The position numbers and the translations under genes were made by a program. A DNA stretch of 64,000 nucleotides from NCBI GenBank assembly GCA_003439945.1, contig QVRM01001986.1:29326-93325 (forward strand), read 5' to 3'. Shown piece by piece: positions 31,005-43,079 of the stretch (the stretch's first letter is position 1; every line of letters begins with the position of its first letter). The notes beneath the pieces are model-generated. The model saw only the letters and a list, made by a program, of their open reading frames with translations. It ran no database searches and had not been told where the DNA came from. This DNA comes from Dermanyssus gallinae (Eukaryota > Arthropoda > Arachnida > Mesostigmata > Dermanyssidae).

Positions 31005-33586
31005 TGCATATGTTTATCGGCCTGACTGCCGACCCTCTATTAGATGGTTAGCGCAGGCGCTGCGCGATGGGTTTTCTTGTGTGGACAGCTCCGAACGTTC
31101 TCTCTTGAGAGTGCATCGTACAGCGGCGATCTCCCAGAGAAGATTCCCGATACGAACTCTGACTTTCTCAAGTCAGTACGGACAAACACTAAGGGAATGT
31201 GCTTATGCCGCCGTGGTAAGGCACGGTTTATAGAGCTCTGTCACGCAACTTAAATTGCAGTACAGTTCTTGGTAGGATTCCAACTAGAAAACAAGAACAG
31301 AGTAGCCATACATCAACACCACGATGTCTGTTCCGGGTATGCGCTATCTATGCGAAACGACTCAGTATTTCCAAATGGCTAAAACCGGAGGCAATTTAAT
31401 CGGCGTTTAGTGCACCCGACAGTGCACTGGTGAACTCCAGAACACATTTCTGCAGAACGGACTGGGCATCCCTTAATGTATTTAAAGTAGGCGTTAGGTA
31501 TACCCCTTTGCTCCAGCGCATTTGTTAAAGCGGTTTCTTCGGTTGTCTCAAGCGTTAAAATGAAGCGAATCTTCTCTCGGAAACTTGCTAGGTTAACAAC
31601 AAGTCAGCCTAAACTTATCAATAATATGCGCAGATATGTTGCTTTTTTCTAAAGCAATCATTAAGATAATTCCGGCTTGATTCATCTTACATCGGAATGT
31701 TACATTGCTATAAGAATATTGGAAAAAAAAAATATATATATATATAAATGTATATATATATAAGAAGAGTAACCCGCCAACTCCATGAAAACTTGATGTT
31801 AACAGACTAAGCATTTCCTTGAATAAAGCGTATTAATAATATAATATATATACATATACATATATATGCATATTTACAAACAGCTTTTACATACAACTTA
31901 ATTAGAAAAAGTTAAGATTTCCTGCTGCCAAACGTAGCACGTGTATAGAATATACCACTAGCTATTTAGACGTTTTTATCTGTAGAAGATTTACCTGTTC
32001 CCTCTAATGCGTTACAACGATTTCCACATATGAATATTATACTGAAAATAAAACCATATCAAAGCATATTTGAACTTAAAAATAAAATCCGGCTGGCAAT
32101 CGCAACGGTGATTTGGATGCACTTCGACATCTTATATTATAGAGTATAATAGCGTATTATATAATATAACGTCTGTAATAGATACTCGTAATAGCTCGTA
32201 CCCAATACGAACATCTAAAATGTTGGTATTGGCAGTCGACAAAAATGGCGAATCTATATGATTTTTGTTCGCAGCGTACAATATATCATGTTTAGGTGTA
32301 CAACATAAAAGTTTCCTAAACGTTTTGGGATGTACGTTACTGATAATGTAAATATTAAATTAAAAACAATGCAGCGATCACGCAATGAGAAGGCTACCCT
32401 ACCTCTGCTTTTCAAAAGACATTTTTGTGTCACGCACTGCATTTTCTTGTGATTTACGCTGCTGAAAACACAACCGGGAATTATTCGGCCGTGTGTTCCA
32501 CTTGACGCTGTTTACACAATGACACGGCATATGGCGGCCTTATAGCACACTAAGTCGAAGGCATAGTGTAATTTTTTTTATAATTTCTACTTATTTTCTT
32601 ATAGGAACCAAGAAATGCATTTTGTACCAAAAACCTGAGGCTTTTCTGAACTACAAACATGTTTGTCGTGTTTAATTGCATGCATGGCAAATGCATCAAT
32701 CGTAGATACCCCTTGTGGCGTGATACATGTATGCCAGAGATACAGGTTGCAACAGCGTTAATCAGAGACTGTTCTTGTATTTTGAGTTTTGTCTATTGGA
32801 TAATTAAGGTCACCGTTGTTTTTTGGTGAATCAACCATGCCTAGGCAGTATACCACATCTCCACAAGGCTAACACTAATCTTGATGGTTTAGAGTAAACA
32901 GAAACGATGCTAATGCCATTCCCTGCAAGAATCATCTAGGAATTCTCTAAAACACCGTCTCCTTCTGATCCGATTGCGTTTTTGTAAATGTGGAGAGTTG
33001 TTTAGACTAGCTTGTAGCGGATGGAGATACGTGCAGTTCAGATATGGCAGTCAGGAGAACTCGGATATTATTTGCATTTTGCTTCGTCTTTTGGGTGGTA
33101 ACCTCAACATCTTCTTGCATTGACGCCTCTAACGATTTCCATCGATTGTATTTTTATTACTACCAGCATTGAAATATATGAAATTCAGCGCGGCTCCTTG
33201 ATCTGGCCACCTTAAAACAATTCTTTAAGATAACAAAAATATGATTAATGCCAATATATAACATGGTTACATTATTTATAACAACGCGTTAGTTTTGAAG
33301 CAGCGCTTCTTTATTATGACAACGTACGACCCGTAAAAAAAACAGCACATAGCCGATAGTGTAGTTAACGTATTTTTATATAAAATTGTTGAAAACCGTC
33401 ACCTTCACGATGATCTTAGGATGTGTTCTAGGGCGCTCTTTCTTCATTTATTATCCATCCATACACAGTTGTGATTATTTCCTTCATTAGACACACACAT
33501 TATGATTTACCTCAGAATATGTGCAATCTTCAACGTTACGTTGCAACAACCGTAACTTTGTGGCATCTCCAGATGGTAGAAGAAAT

Positions 33587-33633
33587 CTGGAGATATATAA
33601 CAGTCTTAACCTATGACTGTTATATATCTCCAG
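33587..33633. repeat. Perfect hairpin, 19-bp arms
   Basis: CTGGAGATATATAACAGTC, 9-base loop, exact reverse complement. Block B has the same hairpin at 56923-56969 with one mismatch, preceded by a second inverted repeat (56891-56919, 12-bp arms) absent in A. Confidence 0.9.
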
Positions 33634-34132
33634 TATATAGCAACAAGATTGGCTTTCTCGTTGCCAATATCATTCATCTTATCAATGAACGCATTTTTGC
33701 ATCCTGTATATTTTAATCAATTTGATTACAAACTGATTAATATATAGTATTTGATATATAGTAGATATTTGTATCAATTAATTTAAAGAAGGTAGACATC
33801 GAGTGTTAAAGACTATTTACTTCATACCGTTGATAGCGGCGATTTGGTTGACCCTTTTGGTATCGGTATACACCTGCACTCTCACATTGCTGCTATGATT
33901 CTTATATTGAAAATATCCGACTGCTTAAGATCTCTTACCATATCTGGGTCACCCTAGCTGTTGGGATGCGACAGAAAAAAAAAGCTGTTTTATAGCCTGG
34001 AAAGTCAAGTTTATGCCATTTCATAAAATTTTCATACGTCACTTTTGTCAGCAATATCACTTTTGCACACTGTTTAGGGTGATACGGATAACACGATTTT
34101 CTACATAGCTTGCATCCACACGGTCTATATGT

Positions 34133-34349
34133 AAAATGCGTTGCAACAAATTAGCCACTTGTGTTTTTTGGTGATAATTTCGAAGAAGCGTATGTTTAAA
34201 CCATGGATCGTACAAAGGATCTTTCGGATAACGAAAAGACAAGAATTGAGGCACATGCTGAGCTCGGTCATACAGTAACTGCTATAGCAACCAGATTAGG
34301 ACGGCATAAGAGCACCATCAGCAGGTTCTTACACCCTGGAGTGAACTAA
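34133..34349 (+). pseudogene. Tc1 element 5' remnant with transposase HTH start (block A)
   Basis: A partial terminal repeat (GTTGCAACAAATTAGCCACT at ~34139) precedes ATG 34203, which opens a 48-codon frame MDRTKDLSDNEKTRIEAHAE...RHKSTISRFLHPGVN, the first helix-turn-helix of a Tc1-type transposase. Codon 36 is AAG (Lys), where the longer Tc1 at 45401-46832 has a stop. The rest of the transposase is replaced by an RLE 3' fragment from ~34360. Confidence 0.75.
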
Positions 34350-34359
34350 AGGTGCAGAT

Positions 34360-34604
34360 CTAACAGGTCGTCGTTCTTTTTCAAATAACACCTGGATCTT
34401 AAGATACAACGTGGAAACGCTGCCTTCGTTCGGAGCACACTTGTGAAGTGGTCTCGGCCTGGCCTCATCAAAACGGACACGTAACAGTCACAATACGCGC
34501 CCACTAGGCACATTGGCGTGGCTAATCCATGGTGATATGTGTAACATATATATATATATATATATATATATTAATGTTACGCATATCACGATGAATTAGC
34601 TACG

Positions 34605-34657
<53 letters not shown>
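34360..34657 (+). mobile_element. RLE 3'-terminal fragment, TA tract and inverted copy of its end
   Basis: 34360-34545 corresponds to RLE-1 1630-1815: the last coding codons (IQRGNAA..., KWSRP) and the 3' UTR. It runs into (TA)n at 34545-34571, then 34572-34608 is an inverted, slightly diverged copy of the last ~37 bases of the fragment, followed by more (TA)n to 34657. So the TA run sits at the centre of a palindrome made from the element terminus. The fragment is inserted in a Tc1 remnant. Confidence 0.75.
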
Positions 34658-34660
<3 letters not shown>

Positions 34661-34877
34661 TATATAGCTTGGATATCTCTTAATTCAAATGTGTAAGTTT
34701 GAAAACCAATCCAATAACACTAAGATTAAGATGCTATAAATGAAGTGACAGAGTGGCGGATCCCGCAGGTAAGCTCATATTCAGATATATTGTAACGAGC
34801 CATATGGCCAGTATGGCGATAATTCAACCTCGCGGTCACCACGTGCACCGCTGACTCGTGGCGCCACAACCCTAACA

Positions 34878-34900
34878 TCGTCGTCGTCGTCGTCGTCGTC
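34878..34900. repeat. (TCG)n trinucleotide repeat
   Basis: About seven and a half units; two units fewer at the same place in block B (58240-58259). Antisense frames here give poly-Asp or poly-Thr and are not genes. Confidence 0.9.
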
Positions 34901-36409
34901 AGACCTATGTACCTGAGCCGCAGCGGCGGCCACATCGGAGACAACACACGCCGTGTTAATGCGTAGTTTGAACCGCTCAATCAGCAACGACGGCGAGTAG
35001 AAGTTTTTCGATGTCGAATATTCGAGAAGATTCGATTCTATCGTTTAACGTTGTTACTATACGAACGCTATGACGGCGTCCCCGTAAGTGAATAAGTAGA
35101 CCGAGAAGCTTGGCTTATTATTGCTCGGCTCGCTGACTATTCTTTGCTATGACGCGCATAGCAAGCATACAAAGCGCTAGGCGTGCGTTGTATGTTGTCA
35201 TTCATCGGCCCGAGTCTCTCGCGTTGTAGTAACCATCCGGCTGAGTCCACACTCGCCAGTTAACTACTCAGCGTAACTAAACGATGTTACGATATTACGG
35301 CCGCATCGAACGATGCACGTAAAACGCATACAGTTAAAACAAAGTGTTTGTCACTGCCGGGTGAACTTTGCTATGTATTGATAGTTTTAAATGTGTGCAT
35401 TTTGTTCGGTGGGGTTGGCCTACTCATATATTGGATTTGTTTTTTATCGCTCTGGCCTCGTCCATGGCCTCATCTTGTCTTCAATCGAAACATCTTCGAC
35501 GATGTTAAATAGCACAAAGCACAAGTGCTTGCAATAACATAAGGGCTTGATATACGAGAAACTAAGCACAGGTGCTTGCAATAACATAAGAGCTTTATAT
35601 ACAAGAACAACAAAATATTGTAACCACGTTTGGTTCATTTCTTGAGGGTAAGGTGTGAACATTAAGAAAATCTCCTAACTATGCCAACTGCGAGGGGTTG
35701 CACTCATAATTCTTCAGCTATTCTCTGCGTGCATATATATTTGAAATAAGGAAGGTGTGGATAAAAAAATTACCTATCCTAAGTCTAGCAATGTCGTAGT
35801 GATTACTTTGCCCGCATCAACTAATGTTTCAAGATGTCCTGCGTTGTGATAGCAAGTTCGGCGGGCATTGACGGCAGTGAAAGAAACCGAATCTGCGGGA
35901 ATTAGATTATATGCGATCTATTTTAATGTTACAGCCACCGGGAAGACTAACTAAGTGTAAACGCATAGAAGCACCGATTACATAGTTTGAAATCACAACT
36001 TGAAATACCGACCTTGCTAATATATTTGAATATCACGGCCGGTCATGAGGTGACGGTAAGTAATGCCACAAAACTAAGCTCAAAGAAAAGGCTTGTCCAA
36101 AAACAAACAACGACGTGTTGTCATCTGTATTTATATTGCTTCACATAATGCAACTAATATTAATTACAACGCAGAAGAGTTCCACAATTTACGTCTTTTC
36201 CACAAACGCGTAACAGGCTAGCGTCACACACCTGCAACAGCATACATCCATACGCACACAACCAAGCAATGGGAGTATGGAACAACATCGTTGTCGTATA
36301 AGAATAAATGTCAGTCAGCAATTCTATATTACGAAATTGATTCGTCTTCTGATCTTGCGCCAAAAGCAACAATAACATCATCAACATTTATTTATTGCAC
36401 CATATGCAT

Positions 36410-36410
36410 A

Positions 36411-36448
<38 letters not shown>

Positions 36449-36482
36449 GCATACATCATTGTATATAATCACATGTTTATAG

Positions 36483-36519
<37 letters not shown>

Positions 36520-36555
36520 TACATCATTGTATATAATCACATGTTTATAGATAAA
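36410..36555. repeat. Two (TA)n tracts with a ~65-bp local tandem duplication
   Basis: GCATACATCATTGTATATAA and the following bases up to GATAAATA occur at about 36448-36490 and again at 36515-36557, each preceded by (TA)n. Block B has a single copy (59818-59860), so the duplication is later than A/B. Confidence 0.8.
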
Positions 36556-38224
36556 TAATAAATTATCATCGAGCTGACTGCATAAGAGAAATAGCTCTCT
36601 GAGAGGTATCGATCAGCCCATCACAGCTAGAAAAATTAGATTAGGTAAAGCCTACGTTTTTCAGCTAGCCATTCGGTTGCCACGAAATGCGAAAAACCGT
36701 CTAGTTTACCTTATGACTTTACTCAACTCTTTGTAGAAGATCTAGTAACTAGATTCCGTCTCTCAAAAACCGCTGCTCTTATTCAGTTTAGAGAAAAGCA
36801 ACAATAGCAAAGAGATGTTTTTGTTGTGTTGGTGGGGGAAATCTACAAAATGAGACACCAAAGCAATAATGGTTCTTTTCGTGATGTGTGCGCGTAGCGA
36901 TAGTGCTTCCTGGTCGCCTTACACTGGTAGTGAATTAGCAGTAAATCGTTTAGATTAGGCGTATATATATTGAGCCCCATTAATTACGAGAAAGATGCAA
37001 ACAAACATGTTATAATTCTGCATTATGTATCTTTAATGAATTGTATGCATAAACAAACATCTTTGTGATATATCAACTCAACTGTATATATATATATATA
37101 TATATATATATGAGTTTTATTTACCATTCCTTATGGAATATCTTTTGAATCAGATGCGCTCGCTGTGTAGTATGTCATACAGCGTGCTGCTGGCTTCGTA
37201 TGTAGTTGTATATCATTGCTATGGTATAATTGTATGTATTTTAACAAATATCCTCGTCTATCGTGCATTCATAATATTAATTGGATTATCACGATAGTTA
37301 CATTACTACCTAATTACACAATAGTTTGCTTTAGCGGGGCGTCTTCCCATAGTTCCTTACAATCTGTACAATTTCCCTAGCCTGCGTTTGGTTTCATTTA
37401 TCTCTTGCCATAATGGTTTATTACCGAAACCTAATGCCTCAGCTAGGGACACTGTTCTTACTCCTCCTAGCTCGTCGCACTTCAGCACGATATGTTCTTT
37501 GATGGATTCTTCTTCTATATCACCCGCTCTACACCGAACGCTCTCAATTTCCGAGTATCTGGCCGCCAGCAGTCGGGTGCTGAGCATACCGGCCCTACAG
37601 GCAGCAAAGCCCGGACGCTTGCGAGTTCGAATAAATTATATCTTTTCGGTCGTATTCCTTTTTTTGTTGCCTGTACAATTGCAAGGATGTCTTTCTCTCC
37701 ATATCCTCTCTCCACCTTTCTTCGGCGGTTTTGTCAATTTTCTTCTGCACATCCTTGGTTATCTGTTTATTTGTTATCACTTCGTGTTCTTGAAAATCCA
37801 GCGTATTGCACTTAAATTTGCGTTCAAGGAACTTTAGACGCCTATCCCATTTGCTTGTATTTTTTTCGCTCAGTTTTGCTGTAAGCAGTTCGGCCGCCCA
37901 GTTTTGTTCTTCCTCAACTGCGGCTATGTTTTTTAGACGGCTTACATACGATATCTTAGCTTGTGCTTTGCTTGCCCAGAAGCTGGAGACTCCGAATTCC
38001 CCTTTGATAAATTGTGATGCATATGTATATCTACATTGCATTGCATGTCGGCCAACTGCACGTTGTATTGTGCCCAATCTATTTACCATGCTTGCGTCTA
38101 AACTCACAATAGCGTTAGCGTACGTCACTGTTGGCACAAACATGCTTTTCCAAAGCTCTTTAGTCACTATGAATCTATTGCAACTCCACAAAGCCTTCTT
38201 TCTTACAATCTTATTTAATTTTAT

Positions 38225-38400
38225 GATCATTATTTACTCCAAGTCACTTAATAGTCATTTTTACTCCAAGTCACTTAATAGTCATTTTCACTCAAAGTCA
38301 CTTAATAGTCATTTTTACTCAGTCACTTAATGGTCATTTTTAACTCAATGTCACTTGATGGTAATTATTTACTCAGTGATGGTCATTATTTACTCAAAGT
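38225..38400. repeat. Minisatellite with 27-bp unit inside the LINE ORF
   Basis: About six units of AAGTCACTTAATAGTCATTT TTACTCC, the first four at an exact 27-base period and the others 26, 28 and 21. Units contain stops in all frames on the coding (minus) strand. There are no spacers. Confidence 0.9.
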
Positions 38401-38404
38401 CTGT

Positions 38405-38468
38405 GAGCATGCAATAAGAAGAGAACAAGCTGTCCATTTTCAGCTCGTTCTCTTCTTATTGCATGCTC
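38405..38468. repeat. Palindrome, 27-bp arms with one mismatch, 10-base loop
   Basis: The right arm (38442-38468) is normal LINE coding sequence (AEHAIRRE region on the minus strand); the left arm is its inverted copy. It lies beside the 27-bp minisatellite, so both look like products of one aberrant replication or reverse-transcription event. Confidence 0.9.
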
Positions 38469-39931
38469 AGCGTGAAAAATATCTGGACTGTTTCCTATAA
38501 TAACCCTCAAGTATTTGTATGCTTTTTTCTATTCTATTTCTTTTCCCTGAATCTGTAGCGGCATCTCTCTGATATCCCCGGAAAATATTACATTTGCACA
38601 TTTCTTTTCGTTGAACCTCTGTCCAATTTTCTTCGCCGTTTCTCCGCATATTGGTAGCATTTTTTGCATTTGGTCAACACCTTCCGCTAAAATCACCATG
38701 TCGTCTGCAAACAACAGGACACACGGTCGGAGGGATACTATATCATCACCTCTAGCGTATACCATTTTAAAACCAAGATTCGATTCATACACATGTCGTT
38801 CCACCTCTTCAATATACAGTAAAAACAGTGACGCAGAGCAAGGATATCCTTGTCGAAGTCCTTCTCTTAATCTGTAGAAATTAGATGAGTTCGACCCGAT
38901 TCTTGCAAATATGTAGCTCCTGTCATATATTTCTTTAAACATACTGACCCATTCCTGTCCTAATCCACTTTCTATCATCTTGTTCCAAAAAATGTTTCTA
39001 TCGACCGTATCGTAGGCCCGTCGGATATCTAGGAATGTTGCAACAAAGTTCTGTTTTCTAGATCTGGCCCAATAGATACTTTCCGTTAGTACGAAAAGAC
39101 TATCCTCTATTCTCCTGCCTGCTCTAAAACCACTCTGCCATGGTCCTATTAGTTTCATCTCTTCCAGCTCGTCCTGTAGCTTGTCTCTAAGAATGGCAGC
39201 AAATATCCTATACACAACGCTTGTTACCGTTATTGGTTTGCGATTGGACAATTTCGTGTTTTCCGCCCCTGGCTTTGGTATGAAGGCGACTCTTCCTGTT
39301 AACCATTCTTAAGGGATCTCCTCTCCAGCAAGAATCCTGTTGAATTCACCCGCCAGGTATTCGTACATTGGCGTGCCAATATTCTTAATCAATTTTAGCG
39401 ATACCCCATCCTCTCCACACGCAGTTTTGTCGTCTTTTGATCTAATAACCTGTTCAATCTCTTCTTTACTTGTCCTCCAGCCAATATCCGCTTTTCTTAC
39501 ATGAGTTTGTTGATTTTAAAGTTCATATATTTCAGCTTCAAACGTAGTATTTAGTGCCTTATTTATCTCTTGTTGTGTGTATTCTTTTTGCTCTCCTCTT
39601 TCGTTATCTCCAGCTATTTCATCCTGTTGTTTTATGTATTCCCAGAAAAGTGTCATCCTCTTCCCTGCGCTATTGTTTGCTATGTTTTTTAAATCTTTAA
39701 GTTTGTCTAATCTTATGGCGTTGGCTATATCCTCGCTTAGTTTCATTTTTACTTCCATGTATTCCCTCCACGGCTTATCTGCTTGCTCCATGTCGTTTTG
39801 GTGTACCGCCTTTCGATGTTGTCTGGACAGGTGTCTTCTTTGTTGCAAACCTCTATTTAAACCTTTATTCCACCAAGAGTTGATCGTGTGGCTTGGTGCC
39901 GTGGTATACGTTATGGTATACCACGCTGTGG

Positions 39932-42500
39932 TGGTATACGTTGCAACCGACACCATACAGTGGGCCGCATATCACGTATAGGTTCATACAAGGTTATTCC
40001 CTTGGGCATTAAAAGTACTTTTACAAATGTTACTAGCTCTCATTGCTTGTAGTGTTTCATCAAAGTTCTAAACCAAGCGCTACAGGGAACTTACTCAGAG
40101 GGCGACTGGACAGTCGTAGAGGAAGGTTCTAAATCCGCCTTAAATGTTCAGATCCTTCAGAAGAACTAGATCTCTGTAGGGATGCCCATGATATGCTTGA
40201 GGCGACAGCAGGCGAACGGGGCACGGCCCCCCTGTTACTGTTCAAGCCGAATGGAAGGTCTCAAATCAGAAAAGCGACTGGACATCTGATGCGGGGCGCA
40301 ATGTAGTTCCGAACAGCGCTTGGAAGTTAGGCTCGAGTGACAGGTTCCTATGGCTGCTATTTTTGGTCCGATCTGGTGAATTGGACCAGGACCTGGGTGA
40401 ACTCAAAGGGTTTCTAGAAACCACCGAGAGTGTGAGCGGCTAGATGGCAAGGGGTAGTTATCACCGAAGACTTCAAACTTTTGTTTTAGAATTAATAATT
40501 TCAAACGTATACATCAATAAGAGATTCATCGTGTATGCATGTCTTTTGGGCAAATAATGGCAAGGAACTCAAACTATGAACTGTGAGGTCTATTTTAATT
40601 CTAAATATTGATTCGGCTGGGTTAGCACACTCATCTATTGGATTCGTCCTCGACGACGCTTAGCAGCTTTAAGTTTAAATTGGGTGTGGCGACGGGATAA
40701 TTTCGATAATTGATCAATGTCATATGATCATCCACCAAAGTGTTTTGCAATAACAAGAGGGTTTTTTGTATGAGAACAACAAACTAGTGCAGCCACGTTT
40801 GCTAAAGACTCCCTTGAGGGTAAAATGTAAACTGAAACAAAAAAATTCTAAGTAGGTCAACTGCAAAGATTTACACATGTAATTCTTAAGCTACAATCTG
40901 CGTGTATATAAAATTGAAATAAATGTAGACAGAAAGCTATGCGACAGCGAAAGAAAAACGAATCAGCATAAAACAACCTCTGTCCGAGCGATTTTAATGT
41001 TACAGCCAAATGCCCAAAGCATTTACCGCCCGTGCTTAAGCACTTTTACGCTATGCATATTCAGGCATCAGAAGAGCGAACATGTACAGAACAGAAGTAT
41101 CGACAACTGAAAATGTTTTGGTCATCTTTGCTTAACATTCTCCTTTCTATAAGCGCATAAAAAGTGTCAGATGTCTGCTACAGCATACATCCATACGCGC
41201 ACAGCCAAGCAATGGTTTTTAAAGAATTGTAACAATTGGTTCAATATTTTTTTAAATTGACTTAGTCCTATTACTTTCTGGACAAACCCTGTAGTACATA
41301 TATAAACAAAAACATGTGTGATATATCAGCTCCGCAGTATATGCTACAATTGACACCTTGCATTGCACCGCACATCATGTATATCTCATAGTTCAAACGT
41401 GGTATCCCTTGTGCACGAGAAGGACCTTGAAAGCTGTTTGTTGTCATTGCTGGTATTGTTTTACTAAATTTTTAAATCATGGGGTGCACTAATACAAGAC
41501 TGCTTAAAAATTCCAAAAAAAATGCCACAAAAGAAACGGCTTGATCATTTCGAAACTTTTCAGCTTAATGTACTAGCATTTGAGTGTGTTGGACTAATAA
41601 CATTTTGTGTTTTTATTGCTAATTAATGATACATTGTAACAAACACCTGCTTAGAATATATGTGGGAAACATCGTTGATCTAATAAAGTCGTTTCCTCTT
41701 TTCTCTCTTCCCTCAGCGGTTCTGTAGAGCGATTTCAACTGACCTTTCCACGGCAAGATTTATGTCTCGTGCGTGGGATGTTTTAAAATATTGTAGGATA
41801 GGGATCCTGCAACGTCCCGGCTCCTACAGCTGAGCTACCCTTGTAACTGTTCTAAATTACGTTACTTTGTTTTCAAAAGCTACGTTTAACATCTAGTTGA
41901 GCCTGCCTCCCAATAATGGAGTTTAAGCCTTAGCTACACAACAGGAAGAAATATAACAATGCTCTCTGTTGCAATTCTAAGAGAATCAAAGTCAATAAAT
42001 TTAATAAATTTTTAGTCAAATAAAGCAATGCGAAATTAAGGCTTCCTGGAGAGTATAGGAGAGGCTTCAGGTAGAAACCAATCTGGAACTGCTTGTAAGC
42101 ATTAGTGATTGAGAAATCGATGTAGATGCTTGCAATGACATTAGGGTTTTGAATGATATGAGTATGAGTAGGGTATGAGACGAACAAAATAGTGCAGCCA
42201 CGTTTGCTGGATAGTCTTTTGAGGGAGAGTTCTGAACTTATAAAAAATATTCTTAAGTGTGCCAATTGCAAAGGGTTACATATGTGATTCTTAAGCCTTT
42301 TTCTACGTGCACATAAACATGAAGAAATGACAGGTAGCGCACTTGGGTTTTGTGTTTGATTATTCCGCGCCGTCATAATAATTTGGTAAAATACTTGTAA
42401 TATACTAAAAAAGTTTCTACATAAAAAGTAACATTTCAGACCCGAGTTGAAAAACATAGAACAAGTAACTTTCAAGTCCTATAGAACAATATCCCAAAAA
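39932..42500. other. Right part of block A, no gene seen
   Basis: Corresponds to 60390-63770. The 181-codon minus frame at 41930-42475 is not conserved in block B (indels shift it) and is rejected as a gene. Internal sections repeat parts of 35400-36200 in diverged form (see 58770-63770). Confidence 0.5.
41700..41860 (-). repeat. Candidate tRNA-derived SINE, family 3
   Basis: The minus strand reads GGGTAGCTCAGCTGTAGGAG, a good A box, followed by CCGGGACGTTGCAGGATCCC, a weak B box. Block B has the same element at 63190-63345. It may instead be a single tRNA relic duplicated with the block. Confidence 0.35.
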
Positions 42501-42919
42501 AATTGCTCTGATCCTTTAAGGTAATTATCTAACATGTCACGCCGGTAGAAGAAAGGGTGCTATATGTATTTTGCCCAGCAAGACGCTCAGTTTGCAGACC
42601 GATTTACACACACCATTCGCAGACACAGATTTTAAAATAAACGTATTGTATATAACGTAATTAGCCTAGGAAATAACGTATTTGCACTTACTGTAACTGG
42701 ATAATCTAAGGAGTCAGCCTGGCATTTTTGTTTGTCTCTCTTACATGATCTTGATGCTCACAGAAGAAACCCACACAGTAAGGCAGACGTCGCGAGCAAG
42801 CAAAGGCAGGCAGCTAACGCTAGCCAACGAATCATTACCCCTTGCTTGAGCAGGCACAAAAGCTTGTCCCTGTCCGACGGTAAATTCGCCTAAAGAATAT
42901 GCAAAAATTACATATTTAT

Positions 42920-42934
42920 TTCGATGTAGCGTCG

Positions 42935-42971
<37 letters not shown>

Positions 42972-42993
42972 TATCGGTTCACGCTACATCGAA
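42920..42993. repeat. TA-centred palindrome, 25-bp arms
   Basis: TTCGATGTAGCGTCGACCGA(TATAT) on the left and its inverse with two mismatches on the right flank a (TA)n core. Same architecture as 34510-34608 and 57850-57986 but unrelated arm sequence. Confidence 0.9.
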
Positions 42994-43079
42994 TTAAATA
43001 GGTAATCATTGCATGACAAAAGGTATTACTTTTAATTTTCAACATAAATGTTTGGTTTATATGAAGGAGTCTCCGGGGA

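Larger units (their letters stand above)
37084..39931 (-). mobile_element. Tick-like LINE insertion in block A
   Basis: A minus-strand LINE between two parts of block A that are adjacent in block B (at 60390, CAACAGTATACGTTG). Its 3' side ends in (TA)n at 37084-37112, not poly(A). The 5' edge near 39901-39931 contains a small palindrome GTGGTATAC..GTATACCAC and is probably truncated. 37113-37356 is 3' UTR without genes. Confidence 0.85.
37357..39956 (-). pseudogene. LINE ORF2: reverse transcriptase and C-terminal domain, broken
   Basis: From high to low coordinates: pre-RT linker WWNKGLNRGLQQRRHLSRQH (39516-39956); VAFIPKPGAENTK with an in-frame stop just upstream (near 39311); RT from NRKPITVTSVVYRIFAA to FLDIRRAYDTV, LRQGYPCSASLFLLYIEEV and the catalytic FADDMVILAEG (38529-39251); then, after an inserted minisatellite and palindrome (38225-38468), the C-terminal domain MIIKLNKIVRKKALWS ... 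PTVTYANAIV ... FIKGEFGVSSFWASKAQAKI (37595-38230) and a short Cys-containing tail (37357-37587). The VTYANA and (F/V)..GE.G.SSF.A..A motifs are characteristic of LINEs abundant in ticks. Dead because of the stop, the frameshift at ~38529 and the insertion. Confidence 0.85.
31005..42500. repeat. Duplicated block A (partner of block B)
   Basis: Matches 52817-63770 in order. In 31005-37083 the identity is very high: two differences in 31005-31250 and three in 34981-35220 against block B. From 39932 onward (after the LINE) identity drops to about 88-90%. Block B has a mariner where A has only a TA run (near 31846), and A has a LINE where B has none. The block contains no host gene I can recognise; its non-repeat parts are AT-rich. 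Confidence 0.85.

Noticed and set aside
34726..34987. Poly-Asp/poly-Thr protein ORFs
   Set aside because: They translate the (TCG)n microsatellite; unit number differs between blocks A and B.
35444..35662. 72-codon ORF with an internal repeat
   Set aside because: Arises from a ~50-base local tandem duplication (GCTTGCAATAACATAAG twice); no family similarity.
38225..38400. CRISPR-like array
   Set aside because: Units are contiguous with no unique spacers, and the context is a eukaryotic LINE.
41930..42475. 181-codon minus-strand ORF
   Set aside because: Low-complexity, AT-rich, and broken by indels in the block B counterpart (63420-63770).
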